From: Marivivens geojensis
Lineage (GTDB): Bacteria > Pseudomonadota > Alphaproteobacteria > Rhodobacterales > Rhodobacteraceae
Reading direction: 5' to 3'
Assembly (NCBI RefSeq): GCF_023540835.1
Contig: NZ_JALKCU010000001.1
Location: forward strand, 248,001 to 312,000
DNA: 64,000 nt
Made by a program: the position numbers and the translations under genes. The notes under the pieces were generated by a model. The model was not told the DNA's origin, searched no databases, and worked only from the letters and a program-made list of their open reading frames with translations. This document shows, piece by piece, positions 37,243 through 46,696 of the stretch; positions within the stretch are counted from its first letter, which is position 1; each line of letters starts with the position of its first letter.

Positions 37243-38144
37243 AAATCGCGATGCTGGCGCAAAACGCCGATCTGTACTCCCATCAGCGTATGAAAGAAGC
37301 CGCTGAAGCGCGGGGTCATGATTTTGATATCATTAAGACTTTGCGTTGCTACATGAACATCGCGAGCCGTCGACCCGAGGTCTATTACAACGGTGAAAAA
37401 CTGCCGCATTATGATGCTGTGATCCCTCGCATCGGGGCCAGTGTTACCTTCTACGGCCTCGCCGTCTTGCGTCAGTTCGAGATGATGGGTGTTTATCCGT
37501 TGAACGAATCCGTCGCGATTGGGCGGAGCCGTGACAAGCTGCGGTCGATGCAGTTGATGGCGCGTGATGGCATCGGTCTGCCTGTCACAACGTTCGCGCA
37601 TGACCCGAAGATTACCGACGAAGTGATTAAGCTCGCAGGTGGTGCGCCTGTTGTGGTGAAGCTGCTTGAGGGCACGCAAGGGATTGGTGTGGTTCTTGCC
37701 GATACTGACCGTTCGGCAAAATCCGTGATCGAAGCGTTCCGCGGTGCTGATGTAAACATCATGGTGCAGGAATTCATCAAAGAGGCTGGTGGCACCGACA
37801 TCCGTGCCTTTGTGATCGGTGGCCGCGTTGTTGCCGCGATGAAACGCACGGGTGCTGCAGGCGAATTCCGCTCTAACCTGCACCGTGGCGGATCGGCAGA
37901 GGTTGTCCGCCTTTCGCCCGAGGAACGCTCGACCGCGATCCGTGCGGCAAAGGCGATGGGTCTTAATGTCTGTGGCGTCGATATGCTACGCGCGAACCAT
38001 GGACCTGTGGTGATGGAGGTGAACTCTTCTCCCGGCCTCGAGGGTGTTGAGGCCGCGACGGGCATCGATATCGCGACTAAGATCATTGAATTTATTGAGA
38101 AAAACGCGAAAATCGGGAAAACAAAAACAAAGGGCAAAGGATGA
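37239..38144 (+). CDS. rimK: RimK-family alpha-L-glutamate ligase
   Basis: RimK adds glutamates to the C-terminus of ribosomal protein S6 using ATP. The 301-residue ATP-grasp protein has the N-terminal segment [16 protein letters not shown], the triad [39 protein letters not shown], and the metal site [24 protein letters not shown]. It is the middle gene of a coupled triad, overlapping the RimB-like gene by four bases and the next gene by four. Whether S6 is the target here is unknown. Confidence 0.92.
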   Translation: MKIAMLAQNADLYSHQRMKEAAEARGHDFDIIKTLRCYMNIASRRPEVYYNGEKLPHYDAVIPRIGASVTFYGLAVLRQFEMMGVYPLNESVAIGRSRDKLRSMQLMARDGIGLPVTTFAHDPKITDEVIKLAGGAPVVVKLLEGTQGIGVVLADTDRSAKSVIEAFRGADVNIMVQEFIKEAGGTDIRAFVIGGRVVAAMKRTGAAGEFRSNLHRGGSAEVVRLSPEERSTAIRAAKAMGLNVCGVDMLRANHGPVVMEVNSSPGLEGVEAATGIDIATKIIEFIEKNAKIGKTKTKGKG

Positions 38145-39190
38145 CCACTCCTCGCAAGCCTTTTGAGATGGCTGGGCGTCGAATTGCGCCCGGTCAGCGT
38201 GGCACAGTCGATTTGCCGGTTAGCACTTTGTCGGATCACACCCCCGTCACAATGTCGGCTCACGTCATCCATGGTAAAAAACCGGGCCCCGTGATGTTCG
38301 TGTCTGCTGCGATCCATGGTGATGAGGTTATCGGGGTTGAGATCGTTCGTCGTCTTCTTCGTACGCCAAACTTGGACCGTTTGGCGGGAACATTGATCGC
38401 CGTTCCTATTGTGAACACCTTCGGGTTTTTGAACCAATCGCGTTATCTGCCCGACCGCCGTGATTTGAACCGTTGTTTTCCGGGGTCTCCTTCAGGTTCG
38501 CTCGCTGCGCGGTTGGCGTATCTGTTTTTGACAGAGATCGTTGAGCGGTCGGATTTCGGCATCGACCTTCACTCTGCTGCGATTCAGCGGACGAACTTGC
38601 CGCAGGTGCGAATTAACCCTGGGAACGAACGTCTGATCAAAATGGCAGATGTTTTTGGCGCTCCTGTTATAATTCCATCAAAACAGCGTGATGGAAGTCT
38701 TCGTAAGACGGCTGCTGAAGTGGACTGCGATATGCTACTTTATGAGGCGGGCGAGGGGCTTCGGTTCGACGAATATGCGGCACGCACGGGCGTGATGGGC
38801 ATTCTAAGGGTGATGCGTGAATTGGGCATGATTTCGTCTCGCGGTGTGACCAAACCCAAAGTCCGCCCCGTTCGCGCCACGACATCGTTCTGGCTTCGAT
38901 CCCCTGCGGGCGGATTGCTGAGGATGTTCCGCCAGACGGGCGATGCAGTGCGCGAGGGCGAAGTTCTGGGCATCGTGTCTGACCCGTTCGGCGAGAATGA
39001 AACAGAGATCGTCGCCGATCAGGCTGGCATCATTATTGGTCGGTCGAACCTTCCTGTGATCAACGAAGGTGACGCACTGTTCCATATCGCGGTTTTGCCA
39101 CGACCGAAGGCGGCGACCGAGACCGTAGAGACACTCGCAGAGCAGCTGGTTGAGGCTCAGCCGCTCTTTGATGAGGACGAAATCATTTAA
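38141..39190 (+). CDS. Succinylglutamate desuccinylase/aspartoacylase-family protein
   Basis: This 349-residue M14-like zinc hydrolase has the metal motif [18 protein letters not shown] (H and E ligands), GRDLNRxFPG-type [16 protein letters not shown], and DLHSAAIQR (third ligand). It should cleave an acyl-amino-acid or glutamyl-type bond. It is tightly coupled to rimK (ATGA), which suggests that it removes or processes what RimK adds; this is inference. The C-terminal part (about residues 250-330) resembles a lipoyl-like beta-barrel. Confidence 0.85.
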   Translation: MTTPRKPFEMAGRRIAPGQRGTVDLPVSTLSDHTPVTMSAHVIHGKKPGPVMFVSAAIHGDEVIGVEIVRRLLRTPNLDRLAGTLIAVPIVNTFGFLNQSRYLPDRRDLNRCFPGSPSGSLAARLAYLFLTEIVERSDFGIDLHSAAIQRTNLPQVRINPGNERLIKMADVFGAPVIIPSKQRDGSLRKTAAEVDCDMLLYEAGEGLRFDEYAARTGVMGILRVMRELGMISSRGVTKPKVRPVRATTSFWLRSPAGGLLRMFRQTGDAVREGEVLGIVSDPFGENETEIVADQAGIIIGRSNLPVINEGDALFHIAVLPRPKAATETVETLAEQLVEAQPLFDEDEII

Positions 39191-39798
39191 TAGGCGTGGA
39201 TGACTGTTCCGATTGGAACGCGATTATAGAGGTCGATCACGTGGCTATTATACATGCGGAAACAGCCGTTTGAGGACGCGCTGCCGATGCTACGGGGGCT
39301 CGTCGTGCCATGTACGCGGATCGCCGTGTCGCGGCCGTTTTCGTAGACATACATCGCGCGCGCGCCGAGCGGGTTTTGTGGGCCACCGGGCATGCCATCA
39401 GCGTATTGTGCATAGGCGCTAGGGTTCCGTTGGATCATCTCAGGCGTTGGTGTCCAACTTGGCCATTCGACCTTGCGACCGATCACGCCAGTGCCAAAAT
39501 AGGCCAGACCTTCCTGACCAATGGCGCAGCCGTAGCGGATGGCATAGCCTTCAGCGACCGTGAAATAGAGGTGTTTGCTCTGCGGCAGGATGTGAATTTC
39601 GCCGACGGGCAGGTTTGGATTCACCGAGACAACCGTCGCCCAGTATTTTTGTGGGATCGAATAATTCCCCTCGGTTTTGCCCGGCAACGTCGCGGTCAAT
39701 TCGCTGAGCCATGTCGATTGCGGAGCCGTCTGGGAAAACGCGCTGGTCGCAAAGAGGCCGGCAGCGGATGTTGTCAGGAAAGTGCGGCGGTTGATCAT
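39187..39798 (-). CDS. L,D-transpeptidase (YkuD family), probable Tat substrate
   Basis: This 203-residue protein has a twin-arginine signal (INRRTFLTTSAAGLFATSAF). The YkuD catalytic motif is IRVHGTTSPRSIGSASSNGC, with His and the nucleophile Cys, followed by FRM. L,D-transpeptidases form 3-3 murein cross-links or attach proteins to murein. An ATG 12 bases upstream is an alternative, but GAGG precedes the 39798 start well. The gene ends four bases into the end of the AstE-like gene on the other strand. Confidence 0.9.
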   Translation of the reverse strand: MINRRTFLTTSAAGLFATSAFSQTAPQSTWLSELTATLPGKTEGNYSIPQKYWATVVSVNPNLPVGEIHILPQSKHLYFTVAEGYAIRYGCAIGQEGLAYFGTGVIGRKVEWPSWTPTPEMIQRNPSAYAQYADGMPGGPQNPLGARAMYVYENGRDTAIRVHGTTSPRSIGSASSNGCFRMYNSHVIDLYNRVPIGTVIHAY

Positions 39799-39902
39799 GG
39801 CAAACCTCATGGAACGGATACCTTACAATACAGTCTATGCGTGTTTTCGCATAGGTCACACACGATGCTGTGAACTGGCAAGCCTCGATTCATAGGGCGA
39901 GG

Positions 39903-39935
39903 CAAAAAGAAAACCCCGACGCGAGCGCCGGGGTT
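39903..39935 (-). terminator. Intrinsic terminator of pnp
   Basis: On the minus strand, AACCCCG (39935-39929) pairs with CGGGGTT (39918-39912), followed by TTCTTTTT. It lies 25 bases after the pnp stop. Confidence 0.88.
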
Positions 39936-39960
39936 CCCAAGATTTCGAAGGAAGAACGCC

Positions 39961-42099
39961 TTATTCTTCGGCGGCGGCTTCTTCGACTTTTGCTTCTTCG
40001 CCAGTTTCCTGATCGACAACTTTCATCGACAGGCGAACCTTGCCGCGATCGTCGAAGCCGAGGAGTTTCACCCAAACTTCCTGACCTTCTTTGAGAACGT
40101 CAGATGGGTGGTTCAGGCGACGGTTTTCGATTTGCGAAACGTGCACCAGACCGTCACGCTTACCAAAGAAGTTCACGAAAGCGCCAAAGTCGACGAGTTT
40201 GACAACTTTGCCTTTGTAGACTTTGCCTTCTTCTGGCTCTGCAACGATCGAGTAGATCATGTCGTAGGCTTTCTGGATCGCTTCGCCGTTGGCGGATGCG
40301 ATTTTGATGATGCCTTCGTCGTTGATGTCTACTTTTGCGCCCGACACTTCAACGATTTCACGGATGACCTTACCGCCCGAACCGATCACTTCACGGATCT
40401 TGTCGGTCGGGATCTGCATGGTTTCGATGCGTGGAGCGTGAACCGAGAACTCGTTAGCCGAGGTCAGCGCTTTGCTCATTTCGCCGAGGATGTGGAGACG
40501 ACCCTGACGGGCTTGCTCAAGTGCTTTCTCCATGATTGCCGGAGTGATGCCCTGAACTTTGATGTCCATCTGCAGCGAGGTGATACCAGCTTCGGTACCT
40601 GCTACTTTGAAGTCCATGTCGCCGAGGTGGTCTTCGTCGCCGAGGATGTCGGTCAGAACAGCGTAGGACCCGTCTTCTTCGAGAACGAGGCCCATTGCAA
40701 CGCCGGCAACAGGTGCTTTGAGCGGAACGCCAGCGTCCATCATCGACAGGGAGCCACCACAGACCGAAGCCATGGAGGACGAACCGTTCGATTCAGTGAT
40801 CTCGGATACAACGCGGATGGTATACGGGAAGTCGGTCGCTGCTGGCAGAACTGCCTGAAGCGCACGCCATGCTAGTTTACCGTGACCGATTTCACGACGA
40901 CCCGGCGAACCTACGCGGCCAACTTCACCAACCGAGTACGGAGGGAAGTTATAGTGCAGCAGGAAGTTCGAACGGAAGTTGCCGTGCAGAGCGTCGATGA
41001 TCTGCTCGTCGTCGCCGGTGCCGAGGGTGGTAACAACCAGACCTTGGGTTTCGCCACGGGTGAACAGAGCCGAACCGTGCGTACGCGGCAGCAGGCCAGT
41101 TTCACAAACGATCGGGCGAACCTGATCCAGTGCACGACCGTCGATGCGCTTACCTTCTTTAACAACCGAACCACGAAGAACCGAAGATTCGAGCTTTTTC
41201 AGCGCGGAGCCGAGGTTGCCGTCTTCGAGTTGTTCTTCGGTCAGGGTTGCTTTGATTGCGTCTTTTGCAGCAGCAACAGCAGCAACGCGTTCCTGTTTGT
41301 CGGTGATCGCATAAGCAGCGCGCATTTTCTCTTCGCCAGCTGCTTTCACAACTTCGTAGAGGTCAGAGTAGTTCGGCGGAATGAATTCGAACGGCTCTTT
41401 TGCGGTTTCTTCTGCCAGATCAATGATCAGGTCGATAACCGGCTGGATCTGCTGGTGTGCAAAGTTCACAGCGCCGAGCATTTCGGTTTCGGTCAGCTCG
41501 TAAGCTTCGGATTCAACCATCATTACGGCGTCTTTGGTGCCTGCAACAACCAGATCGAGGCGCTGCTCTGGGTTGGTGCGCAGGTTTTGCATATCGTCAA
41601 CTTCAGGGTTGAGGATGTACTCACCGTCAACAAAGCCAACACGGCAACCAGCGATCGGGCCCATGAATGGTGCACCAGAGATGGTCAGTGCAGCCGAAGC
41701 AGCGATCATCGCAACGATATCCGGATCGTTAACGAGGTCGTGGCTCAGCACGGTGCACATCAGCAGAACTTCGTTTTTGAAGCCAGGTGCAAACAGCGGG
41801 CGGATCGGACGGTCGATCAGGCGCGCGGTCAGCGTTTCTTTTTCGGTCGGGCGCGCTTCGCGCTTAAAGAAACCGCCCGGAACTTTACCGGCGGCATAGT
41901 ATTTCTCTTGGTAGTGAACCGTCAGGGGGAAGAAGTCCTGACCCGGTTTCTGTTCCTTAGCAAAGGTCACGTTTGCCATGACCGAAGTTTCGCCAAGGGT
42001 GGCAATCACGGTGCCGTCGGCCTGACGGGCAATCTTGCCGGTTTCCAGAGTGAGCGTTTCTTCGCCCCACTGGATGGATTTTTTCACTTCATTGAACAT
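39961..42099 (-). CDS. pnp: Polyribonucleotide nucleotidyltransferase (PNPase)
   Basis: PNPase degrades RNA 3'-5' by phosphorolysis and is a degradosome component. The 712-residue protein has two RNase PH domains ([28 protein letters not shown] start; [14 protein letters not shown] in the second). A KH domain follows ([25 protein letters not shown]), then an S1 domain ([30 protein letters not shown]) and a short acidic tail. It follows rpsO after a 250-base gap, the usual rpsO-pnp order. Two hairpins lie in its leader. Confidence 0.97.
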   Translation of the reverse strand: MFNEVKKSIQWGEETLTLETGKIARQADGTVIATLGETSVMANVTFAKEQKPGQDFFPLTVHYQEKYYAAGKVPGGFFKREARPTEKETLTARLIDRPIRPLFAPGFKNEVLLMCTVLSHDLVNDPDIVAMIAASAALTISGAPFMGPIAGCRVGFVDGEYILNPEVDDMQNLRTNPEQRLDLVVAGTKDAVMMVESEAYELTETEMLGAVNFAHQQIQPVIDLIIDLAEETAKEPFEFIPPNYSDLYEVVKAAGEEKMRAAYAITDKQERVAAVAAAKDAIKATLTEEQLEDGNLGSALKKLESSVLRGSVVKEGKRIDGRALDQVRPIVCETGLLPRTHGSALFTRGETQGLVVTTLGTGDDEQIIDALHGNFRSNFLLHYNFPPYSVGEVGRVGSPGRREIGHGKLAWRALQAVLPAATDFPYTIRVVSEITESNGSSSMASVCGGSLSMMDAGVPLKAPVAGVAMGLVLEEDGSYAVLTDILGDEDHLGDMDFKVAGTEAGITSLQMDIKVQGITPAIMEKALEQARQGRLHILGEMSKALTSANEFSVHAPRIETMQIPTDKIREVIGSGGKVIREIVEVSGAKVDINDEGIIKIASANGEAIQKAYDMIYSIVAEPEEGKVYKGKVVKLVDFGAFVNFFGKRDGLVHVSQIENRRLNHPSDVLKEGQEVWVKLLGFDDRGKVRLSMKVVDQETGEEAKVEEAAAEE

Positions 42100-42123
42100 C
42101 AGCGTATCCTAATTGGGAGCACT

Positions 42124-42169
42124 CCCGCCCCTGCGGGTCTCCCGTTTGCATGGTGGCCCCATTGCCACC
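42124..42169 (-). promoter_or_regulatory. Hairpin pair in the pnp leader
   Basis: CCCGC/GCGGG (42124-42128 with 42133-42137) and GGTGGC/GCCACC (42152-42157 with 42164-42169) form two hairpins in the minus-strand leader. In E. coli the pnp leader has stem-loops cut by RNase III for autoregulation; these may play that role, which is inference. Confidence 0.45.
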
Positions 42170-42293
42170 GACCCCTCTATCCTAACTCGAGCGCCGGGGT
42201 CTAAGCGCAGCGTCTCAGATAGCGGGCGGATACAGGAAAAATAGGGTTTTGGGAAGTCTTGTGTTTGTGGACGTCTGGACGGGTCGTTGAAAC

Positions 42294-42326
42294 GAAAATC
42301 GCCCGCTCGGGAACCGAACGGGCGAT
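42294..42326 (-). terminator. Intrinsic terminator of rpsO
   Basis: On the minus strand, ATCGCCCG (42326-42319) and CGGGCGAT (42305-42298) form an 8-bp stem with a longer inner loop, followed by TTTCG. It lies between rpsO and pnp, so pnp may need its own promoter or read-through. Confidence 0.7.
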
Positions 42327-42349
42327 CAAAATCACAAAACCTGGCGCGA

Positions 42350-42619
42350 TTAGCGGCGGATGCCGAGGCGCTGGATCAGGGACTGATAACGAGCTTCGTC
42401 TTTTGCTTTGGTGTAGTCGAGCAGCTTACGGCGCTGAGCAACCATCATCAAAAGGCCACGACGACCGTGGTTATCTTTTTTGTGGGTTTTGAAGTGTTCT
42501 GTCAGCGTCGCGATGCGCGAGGTCAGGATTGCTACCTGAACTTCGGGCGAACCTGTGTCACCTTCTTTGGTGCCGAATTCTTTGATCAGACGTGCTTTTT
42601 CTTCTGGCGTAATCGACAT
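42350..42619 (-). CDS. rpsO: 30S ribosomal protein S15
   Basis: This 89-residue protein has the S15 pattern, with [41 protein letters not shown] followed by [28 protein letters not shown]15 binds the 16S rRNA central domain early in assembly. It is followed by pnp, the standard order, with a terminator-like hairpin between. The upstream 137 bases contain a weak CGGTC/GACCG hairpin (42693-42707) and no clear promoter. Confidence 0.98.
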   Translation of the reverse strand: MSITPEEKARLIKEFGTKEGDTGSPEVQVAILTSRIATLTEHFKTHKKDNHGRRGLLMMVAQRRKLLDYTKAKDEARYQSLIQRLGIRR

Positions 42620-42756
42620 CGGGGTCTCCTTTAGGATTAAGGGTTATGGCGCGTGCCGGGATGTCGTCCAGCAAGGCCCGTGGAGTATCAAGCGGTCCAA
42701 AAGACCGAAGATTGGGGGCGGATAGTCGATTCCTTGCATAAAATAAAGGGAAATCG

Positions 42757-43518
42757 TCAGAGGGCGACAAGCTGGACCAGCGACATATCCAAATTGGTAA
42801 TCCCGTGTAGGTAGGCGATTGATGTTCCGTCCGCCAAAAGATGGAGCCCGCCATCGTCCGTTATTGTCGATAGTTCGGGCAAAGATCCCTCGTAGCCGAT
42901 CACGATGACGTCCTCGTTGGTCATATCATCTATGTCGACTTCGGTCGTGGCGTGCGACAAGAGGGCAAAGATGTCCTCGCCCGTGCCGCCGTTGATGTTA
43001 TCGCCGTCACCGCCGAGGAGAATATCGTTGCCCGCTCCGCCGTTGAGATAATCGCGGGTTTGGAAGTCCGCCTCTCTGCCGTTCAGGATATCGTCGCCTG
43101 ATCCGCCATGTAGGACATCGGCACCTGATCCGCCGTCCATTACATCATTTCCGAGCGAGCCAAGGAGCGAATCGTTTCCTTCGCCGCCTACCATAATGTC
43201 GTCGCCATCCCCGCCAATGATCTGATCGTCACCCGTGCCGCCGAGAATAGTGTCGGTGCCGATGCTGCCGAAAAGACTATCATTCCCAGCATCGCCAAAA
43301 ACGGTGTCGTCACCTGCACCACCGATCACCTCGTCATTATCGCGACCACCAGAGAGTAGGTCGTCGCCACCGCGTCCGTCGATGTAATCCGCGCCATCGC
43401 CCCCCGATATTTCGTCGCTATCTTCGACGCCTAGAACAATGTCGTCTGCATCCGAGGTTACGGGAATAAGGGCCGCACCCATGGCGGCAATGCTCATCAA
43501 ACCGAGTAGCCAGAACAT
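42757..43518 (-). CDS. RTX-type calcium-binding repeat protein
   Basis: This 253-residue protein starts with a short hydrophobic segment (MFWLLGLMSIAAMGAALIP). About 12 consecutive GGxGxDxUx nonapeptides run from roughly residue 38 to 145, with two or three more after a 13-residue interruption, then a 70-residue acidic C-terminal part. RTX repeats bind Ca2+ and form a parallel beta-roll. RTX proteins are usually secreted by type I systems through a C-terminal signal. No T1SS genes are nearby, and the N-terminal hydrophobic segment is atypical. The start at 43518 has GGGGA five bases upstream, favoured over a TTG at 43530. Confidence 0.85.
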   Translation of the reverse strand: MFWLLGLMSIAAMGAALIPVTSDADDIVLGVEDSDEISGGDGADYIDGRGGDDLLSGGRDNDEVIGGAGDDTVFGDAGNDSLFGSIGTDTILGGTGDDQIIGGDGDDIMVGGEGNDSLLGSLGNDVMDGGSGADVLHGGSGDDILNGREADFQTRDYLNGGAGNDILLGGDGDNINGGTGEDIFALLSHATTEVDIDDMTNEDVIVIGYEGSLPELSTITDDGGLHLLADGTSIAYLHGITNLDMSLVQLVAL

Positions 43519-43596
43519 TTTGATCCCCAAGCACTAGAACATGTGGGGAATATAAATCGAAATATCGTCGTCTTGGTCGATTCTCGGGTTAACTGG

Positions 43597-44118
43597 TTAA
43601 TCGATCCAGAGTTCGGGCTGGCGATCATAGCCAATATAGAGCGGGTGTTTGGGGTGACCCGCTTTGGTCACACCCAATGAATATAGGGGCTTCCCGACAG
43701 CACGCAGTAAGGTTTCAACCTGCTTGCCTCGGTCCAGATGATCACCGTGGGCACCCCAAGCGCAGATGATCTGATCGCCGTCGCGGATCCAGTCGCGGGC
43801 AGAGGTTTCGATGGCTTCGTCATTCAGAGGGCCGACGGGATCGGCCGCGGCGCGCATCTTTTTCGGGTCCGTGTCCCGCCATGCAAAGATGTTTGTGACC
43901 CGAAATGCGCCAAAGCCAAGCGCACGGGCACGGCGTTCGCAACGTTCAACGGTGGGATCGTTTTGAACTTCGGTCGCGGTCGATGGGTTGAGCATTACAA
44001 AAAGGGCACGGCGGCCTGATGGGTCCCACTCGCGCGTAAGGTGATATCGGTATTTTTCACAATCCGAATAGGTTGCAACTGACGCTGCATCGCCTTTGAG
44101 ATGCCTTTTTTCGATCAT
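43597..44118 (-). CDS. DUF1643 family protein
   Basis: This 173-residue protein matches the DUF1643 family by its start YRYHLTREWDPSGRRALFVMLNPSTATEV and the segments DPTVERCERRARALGFGAFRVTNIFAWRDTDPKKM, ICAWGAHG and HPLYI. The function is unknown. It is often near phage or mobile genes, but here it is in a normal chromosomal setting. It lies between the acidic ORF (44211, divergent) and the RTX gene. Confidence 0.8.
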   Translation of the reverse strand: MIEKRHLKGDAASVATYSDCEKYRYHLTREWDPSGRRALFVMLNPSTATEVQNDPTVERCERRARALGFGAFRVTNIFAWRDTDPKKMRAAADPVGPLNDEAIETSARDWIRDGDQIICAWGAHGDHLDRGKQVETLLRAVGKPLYSLGVTKAGHPKHPLYIGYDRQPELWID

Positions 44119-44210
44119 GTTCCGACATAAATTGACCCAAATTTTCGCTACTATGATGAGGAACTCGCCGGATTGGAAGCGAGATAGGAAACGAATCGAG
44201 AGGCAGACCG

Positions 44211-44522
44211 ATGGACTGGGGAAGCTTATTGACCTTTGCCACGCTGGGCGTGGGCGCCGCTGTTGATTTTACGTCAGGCGGCAAAGATGGAGATATGTCG
44301 GCAGACGACGACCATCTTCTTGACGAAGACGGGTTTGACGATGTTGCGACAGCGTCGCTTGACCCCTTGTTTGACGATGTGGCGGACGAAGATGACGGTT
44401 ATTACGCCGTAGCGGATTTTTATCCGACGATTGATCCGCAGACAGCCATATTGCCTTGGGGAGATCCCGAGGTGGATGGTGATTTTGACGATAGCGACTT
44501 TACGCTGGGGCTTGCTGCTTAA
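44211..44522 (+). CDS. Extremely acidic small protein of unknown function
   Basis: This 103-residue protein starts with a hydrophobic helix ([15 protein letters not shown]). The rest is dominated by Asp: 25 Asp and 3 Glu against one Lys and no Arg. A GAGG ribosome-binding site precedes the ATG, which supports expression. It ends four bases inside the 3' end of truB on the opposite strand. I recognise no family; its composition recalls Ca2+-binding or membrane-anchored acidic proteins. Function is not assignable. Confidence 0.6.
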   Translation: MDWGSLLTFATLGVGAAVDFTSGGKDGDMSADDDHLLDEDGFDDVATASLDPLFDDVADEDDGYYAVADFYPTIDPQTAILPWGDPEVDGDFDDSDFTLGLAA

Positions 44523-45421
44523 CGAACAAAGACGCGGGCGGGATGGATTTCGCCTGCTTTAAAGACACCGACAGCGACGGCTTCGCCGTCGAAACTGGCC
44601 CAACACTCTTCGCCGTATTCTACGTCGTGCGCGATAACTACGGCAGGGTTGCCGTTCCGCAGTTTTGCGAGACTTTCGGGCGGGCAGCGGACTTCGGCGA
44701 TGTCAGCGAGACCGTCTTCGAGAGGTCGCAAATAGCTGTCTAGCTCGGGTTGTTTTGCCAATTCCTCTAGCTTTTCCATAGACATACCCTCTTCTGCGGT
44801 GAAGGGGCCTGACCAGATGCGGCGCAGGTGATGAACATGGCCGAAACATCCGAGTGCCTCACCCAGATCGCGTGCGATGGACCGCACATAACCGCCCTTG
44901 CCGCATGTCATTTCTAGGACGACGTGATCCGCATCGGGGCGGTCAATCATCAGCAGCTCTTCGACCCAGAGGGGACGGGCGGCGATCTCGAACTCTTCGT
45001 CATCGCGGGCCAGTTTGTAGGCGCGCTGACCGTCGATTTTCACGGCAGAGAATTTCGGAGGCACCTGCATGATTTCACCGAGGAATCCACCCAAGGCAAC
45101 TTTGATCTCATCATCGGTCGGACGTTTGTCCGACGATTTGATGATTTCGCCTTCGGCATCGTCGGTGTTCGTTGCGGCGCCGAGGGTTACGGTGAACTCG
45201 TATGCTTTGAGGGCGTCGGTGATGTAGGGAATCGTTTTCGTCGCCTCGCCGAGCGCAACGGCCAAAACTCCAGTCGCTTCGGGGTCGAGCGTCCCAGCGT
45301 GACCAGCCTTTTTCGCGCCAAAGGCCCAACGGACCTTATTCACGACGGCAGTCGAGGTGATACCAGCGGGTTTATCAATCACCAGCCAACCGGAAATATC
45401 GCGACCTTTGCGTTTGCCCAT
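44519..45421 (-). CDS. truB: tRNA pseudouridine(55) synthase TruB
   Basis: TruB makes the universal pseudouridine 55 in the tRNA T-loop. The 300-residue protein has the catalytic Asp at D46 in [17 protein letters not shown], with [19 protein letters not shown] before it. The [17 protein letters not shown] and [15 protein letters not shown] segments follow. The annotated frame could start at a GTG two codons upstream, but GGAGGTGAAC precedes the ATG at 45421 ideally. Confidence 0.96.
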   Translation of the reverse strand: MGKRKGRDISGWLVIDKPAGITSTAVVNKVRWAFGAKKAGHAGTLDPEATGVLAVALGEATKTIPYITDALKAYEFTVTLGAATNTDDAEGEIIKSSDKRPTDDEIKVALGGFLGEIMQVPPKFSAVKIDGQRAYKLARDDEEFEIAARPLWVEELLMIDRPDADHVVLEMTCGKGGYVRSIARDLGEALGCFGHVHHLRRIWSGPFTAEEGMSMEKLEELAKQPELDSYLRPLEDGLADIAEVRCPPESLAKLRNGNPAVVIAHDVEYGEECWASFDGEAVAVGVFKAGEIHPARVFVR

Positions 45422-45484
45422 GTTCACCTCCGTCGTGTCGGGTTGCGCCCACTATCGCTCATCGGCCTAGGGGTCAACCATAGG

Positions 45485-46192
45485 CTAGGGGGCGACGACA
45501 CCGACAATCGGTCCCATGCGTACGCCATTCACGGTCCGACCGAGTTGCGGCGCGTAGAGGCGAGACACCCGCCCATCGAGGTAGAGCGCGTTCTGTGTCC
45601 GCAGTACGTCACGGAAAAATTCGCCCATCTCCCAAAAAGTTACTGGATGGTTAGAGATAGAAAAATAAGCGGTTCCGTCTGCACCGATGCCAACACCGTT
45701 CCGAAAATTGCGAGACGTGCTGTCAGGGAGAAAGCGTGGGTGAAGAGCGCCATCGACTACCAACATAGGGCCAGATTGGGTGGCGTATGTGCAGTCGGGC
45801 GCTTCCGCTTCAAAGCGGAGCGTTTCGATAACATGAGCGCTATTTTCGGTGATACAGAGCACGCCGTTAGGCAACATGCCGAAGCTCCCCGGACCGGCGT
45901 TCGTCACCAGCCGCATCGTTTGGATGCCGTCTTCAAGGTAGAGACCGACGGGGCTTCGATCTTCGTGATACATGCCCGCGTTCATCGCAAAGGACAGCGG
46001 GCCTACGTCCGCTTCAACTGCGGAAAAGCTGCCGTAGACTGCGCCGTTATCGTCTCTATGAAACAGCCGCAGGTCTTCTGTTGCTGGATCGACCGCGCAG
46101 ACGGTGAAGTCACCAGCATCGGTGCAAATGATCGCATTTGCAGGACCGCACAGGATGCAAAGCAACGCGATCAGCCCACGCATTGGGGTCAT
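45485..46192 (-). CDS. Phosphodiester glycosidase-like secreted protein (DUF2233/NAGPA)
   Basis: This 235-residue protein has a signal peptide (GLIALLCILCGPANA) and the NAGPA-like core, with FAMNAGMYHEDRSPVGLYLEDG, ITENSAHVIETL, ATQSGPMLVVDGALHPRF and RNGVGIGADGTAYFSIS. The family hydrolyses glycosidic phosphodiesters in mammals; bacterial members are largely uncharacterised. Its start overlaps rbfA's end by four bases, so they are co-transcribed. The link to ribosome maturation is probably just operon organisation. Confidence 0.82.
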   Translation of the reverse strand: MTPMRGLIALLCILCGPANAIICTDAGDFTVCAVDPATEDLRLFHRDDNGAVYGSFSAVEADVGPLSFAMNAGMYHEDRSPVGLYLEDGIQTMRLVTNAGPGSFGMLPNGVLCITENSAHVIETLRFEAEAPDCTYATQSGPMLVVDGALHPRFLPDSTSRNFRNGVGIGADGTAYFSISNHPVTFWEMGEFFRDVLRTQNALYLDGRVSRLYAPQLGRTVNGVRMGPIVGVVAP

Positions 46193-46608
46193 TCTTCTTC
46201 GTCGGAACGGTCCAGATCGCGACGCACATGTTCATCAGCGAACATGCGGCGCGTGTCATCCATACGGTCGAAGGTCTCGTCGAGTTCGAACTTGATCTGA
46301 GGCGCGAACTTTAGCGTGATGCCACGTGTGACTAGATGGCGGATCTCTGCCGTATTGCGACGGAGCGCCTGCAGACAAAGCTCTTTATCCTTCCCGCCGA
46401 GCGGAAGGACGTAAGCAGTCGCTGTTTTCAGATCATTGGAAACACGCACTTCGCCAACGGTGATCGACATGCGCCCGAGTTCGGGATCATGCACGTCGCC
46501 GCGAGCGAGCACTTCGGATAGGGAGCGGCGAACAACTTCACCAACGCGCAACTGGCGTTGGGAGGGTCCGGCACCTTCATGTGAACGGTTCTTTGCCATA
46601 TTGCCCAT
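46189..46608 (-). CDS. rbfA: Ribosome-binding factor A
   Basis: RbfA helps 16S rRNA 5' end maturation and cold adaptation of the 30S subunit. The protein of about 139 residues has RQLRVGEVVRRSLSEVLARGDV, the KH-type fold MSITVGEVRVSNDLKTATAYVLPLGG, and RRNTAEIRHLVTRGITLKFAPQIKFELDETFDRMD. Two ATGs nine bases apart are possible (46608 and 46599). A longer open frame lies upstream but overlaps divergent dapB. It and the following NAGPA-like gene are coupled by a four-base overlap. Confidence 0.93.
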   Translation of the reverse strand: MGNMAKNRSHEGAGPSQRQLRVGEVVRRSLSEVLARGDVHDPELGRMSITVGEVRVSNDLKTATAYVLPLGGKDKELCLQALRRNTAEIRHLVTRGITLKFAPQIKFELDETFDRMDDTRRMFADEHVRRDLDRSDEEE

Positions 46609-46696
46609 GTAAGCCTGTTGTCGGCCCTTGCCAAGCAGGGCTTTGGGGGGCAAGCAGGGGATGCACGCAGAAATAACGCACGCAAGGAATGCCGAT

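Noticed and set aside
40882-42204. A 440-codon open frame antisense to pnp (and similar long ones opposite purH at 50615-52474 and truB at 44924-46300)
   Set aside because: Same codon-bias shadow; no domains, no ribosome-binding site support, and complete well-known genes on the other strand.
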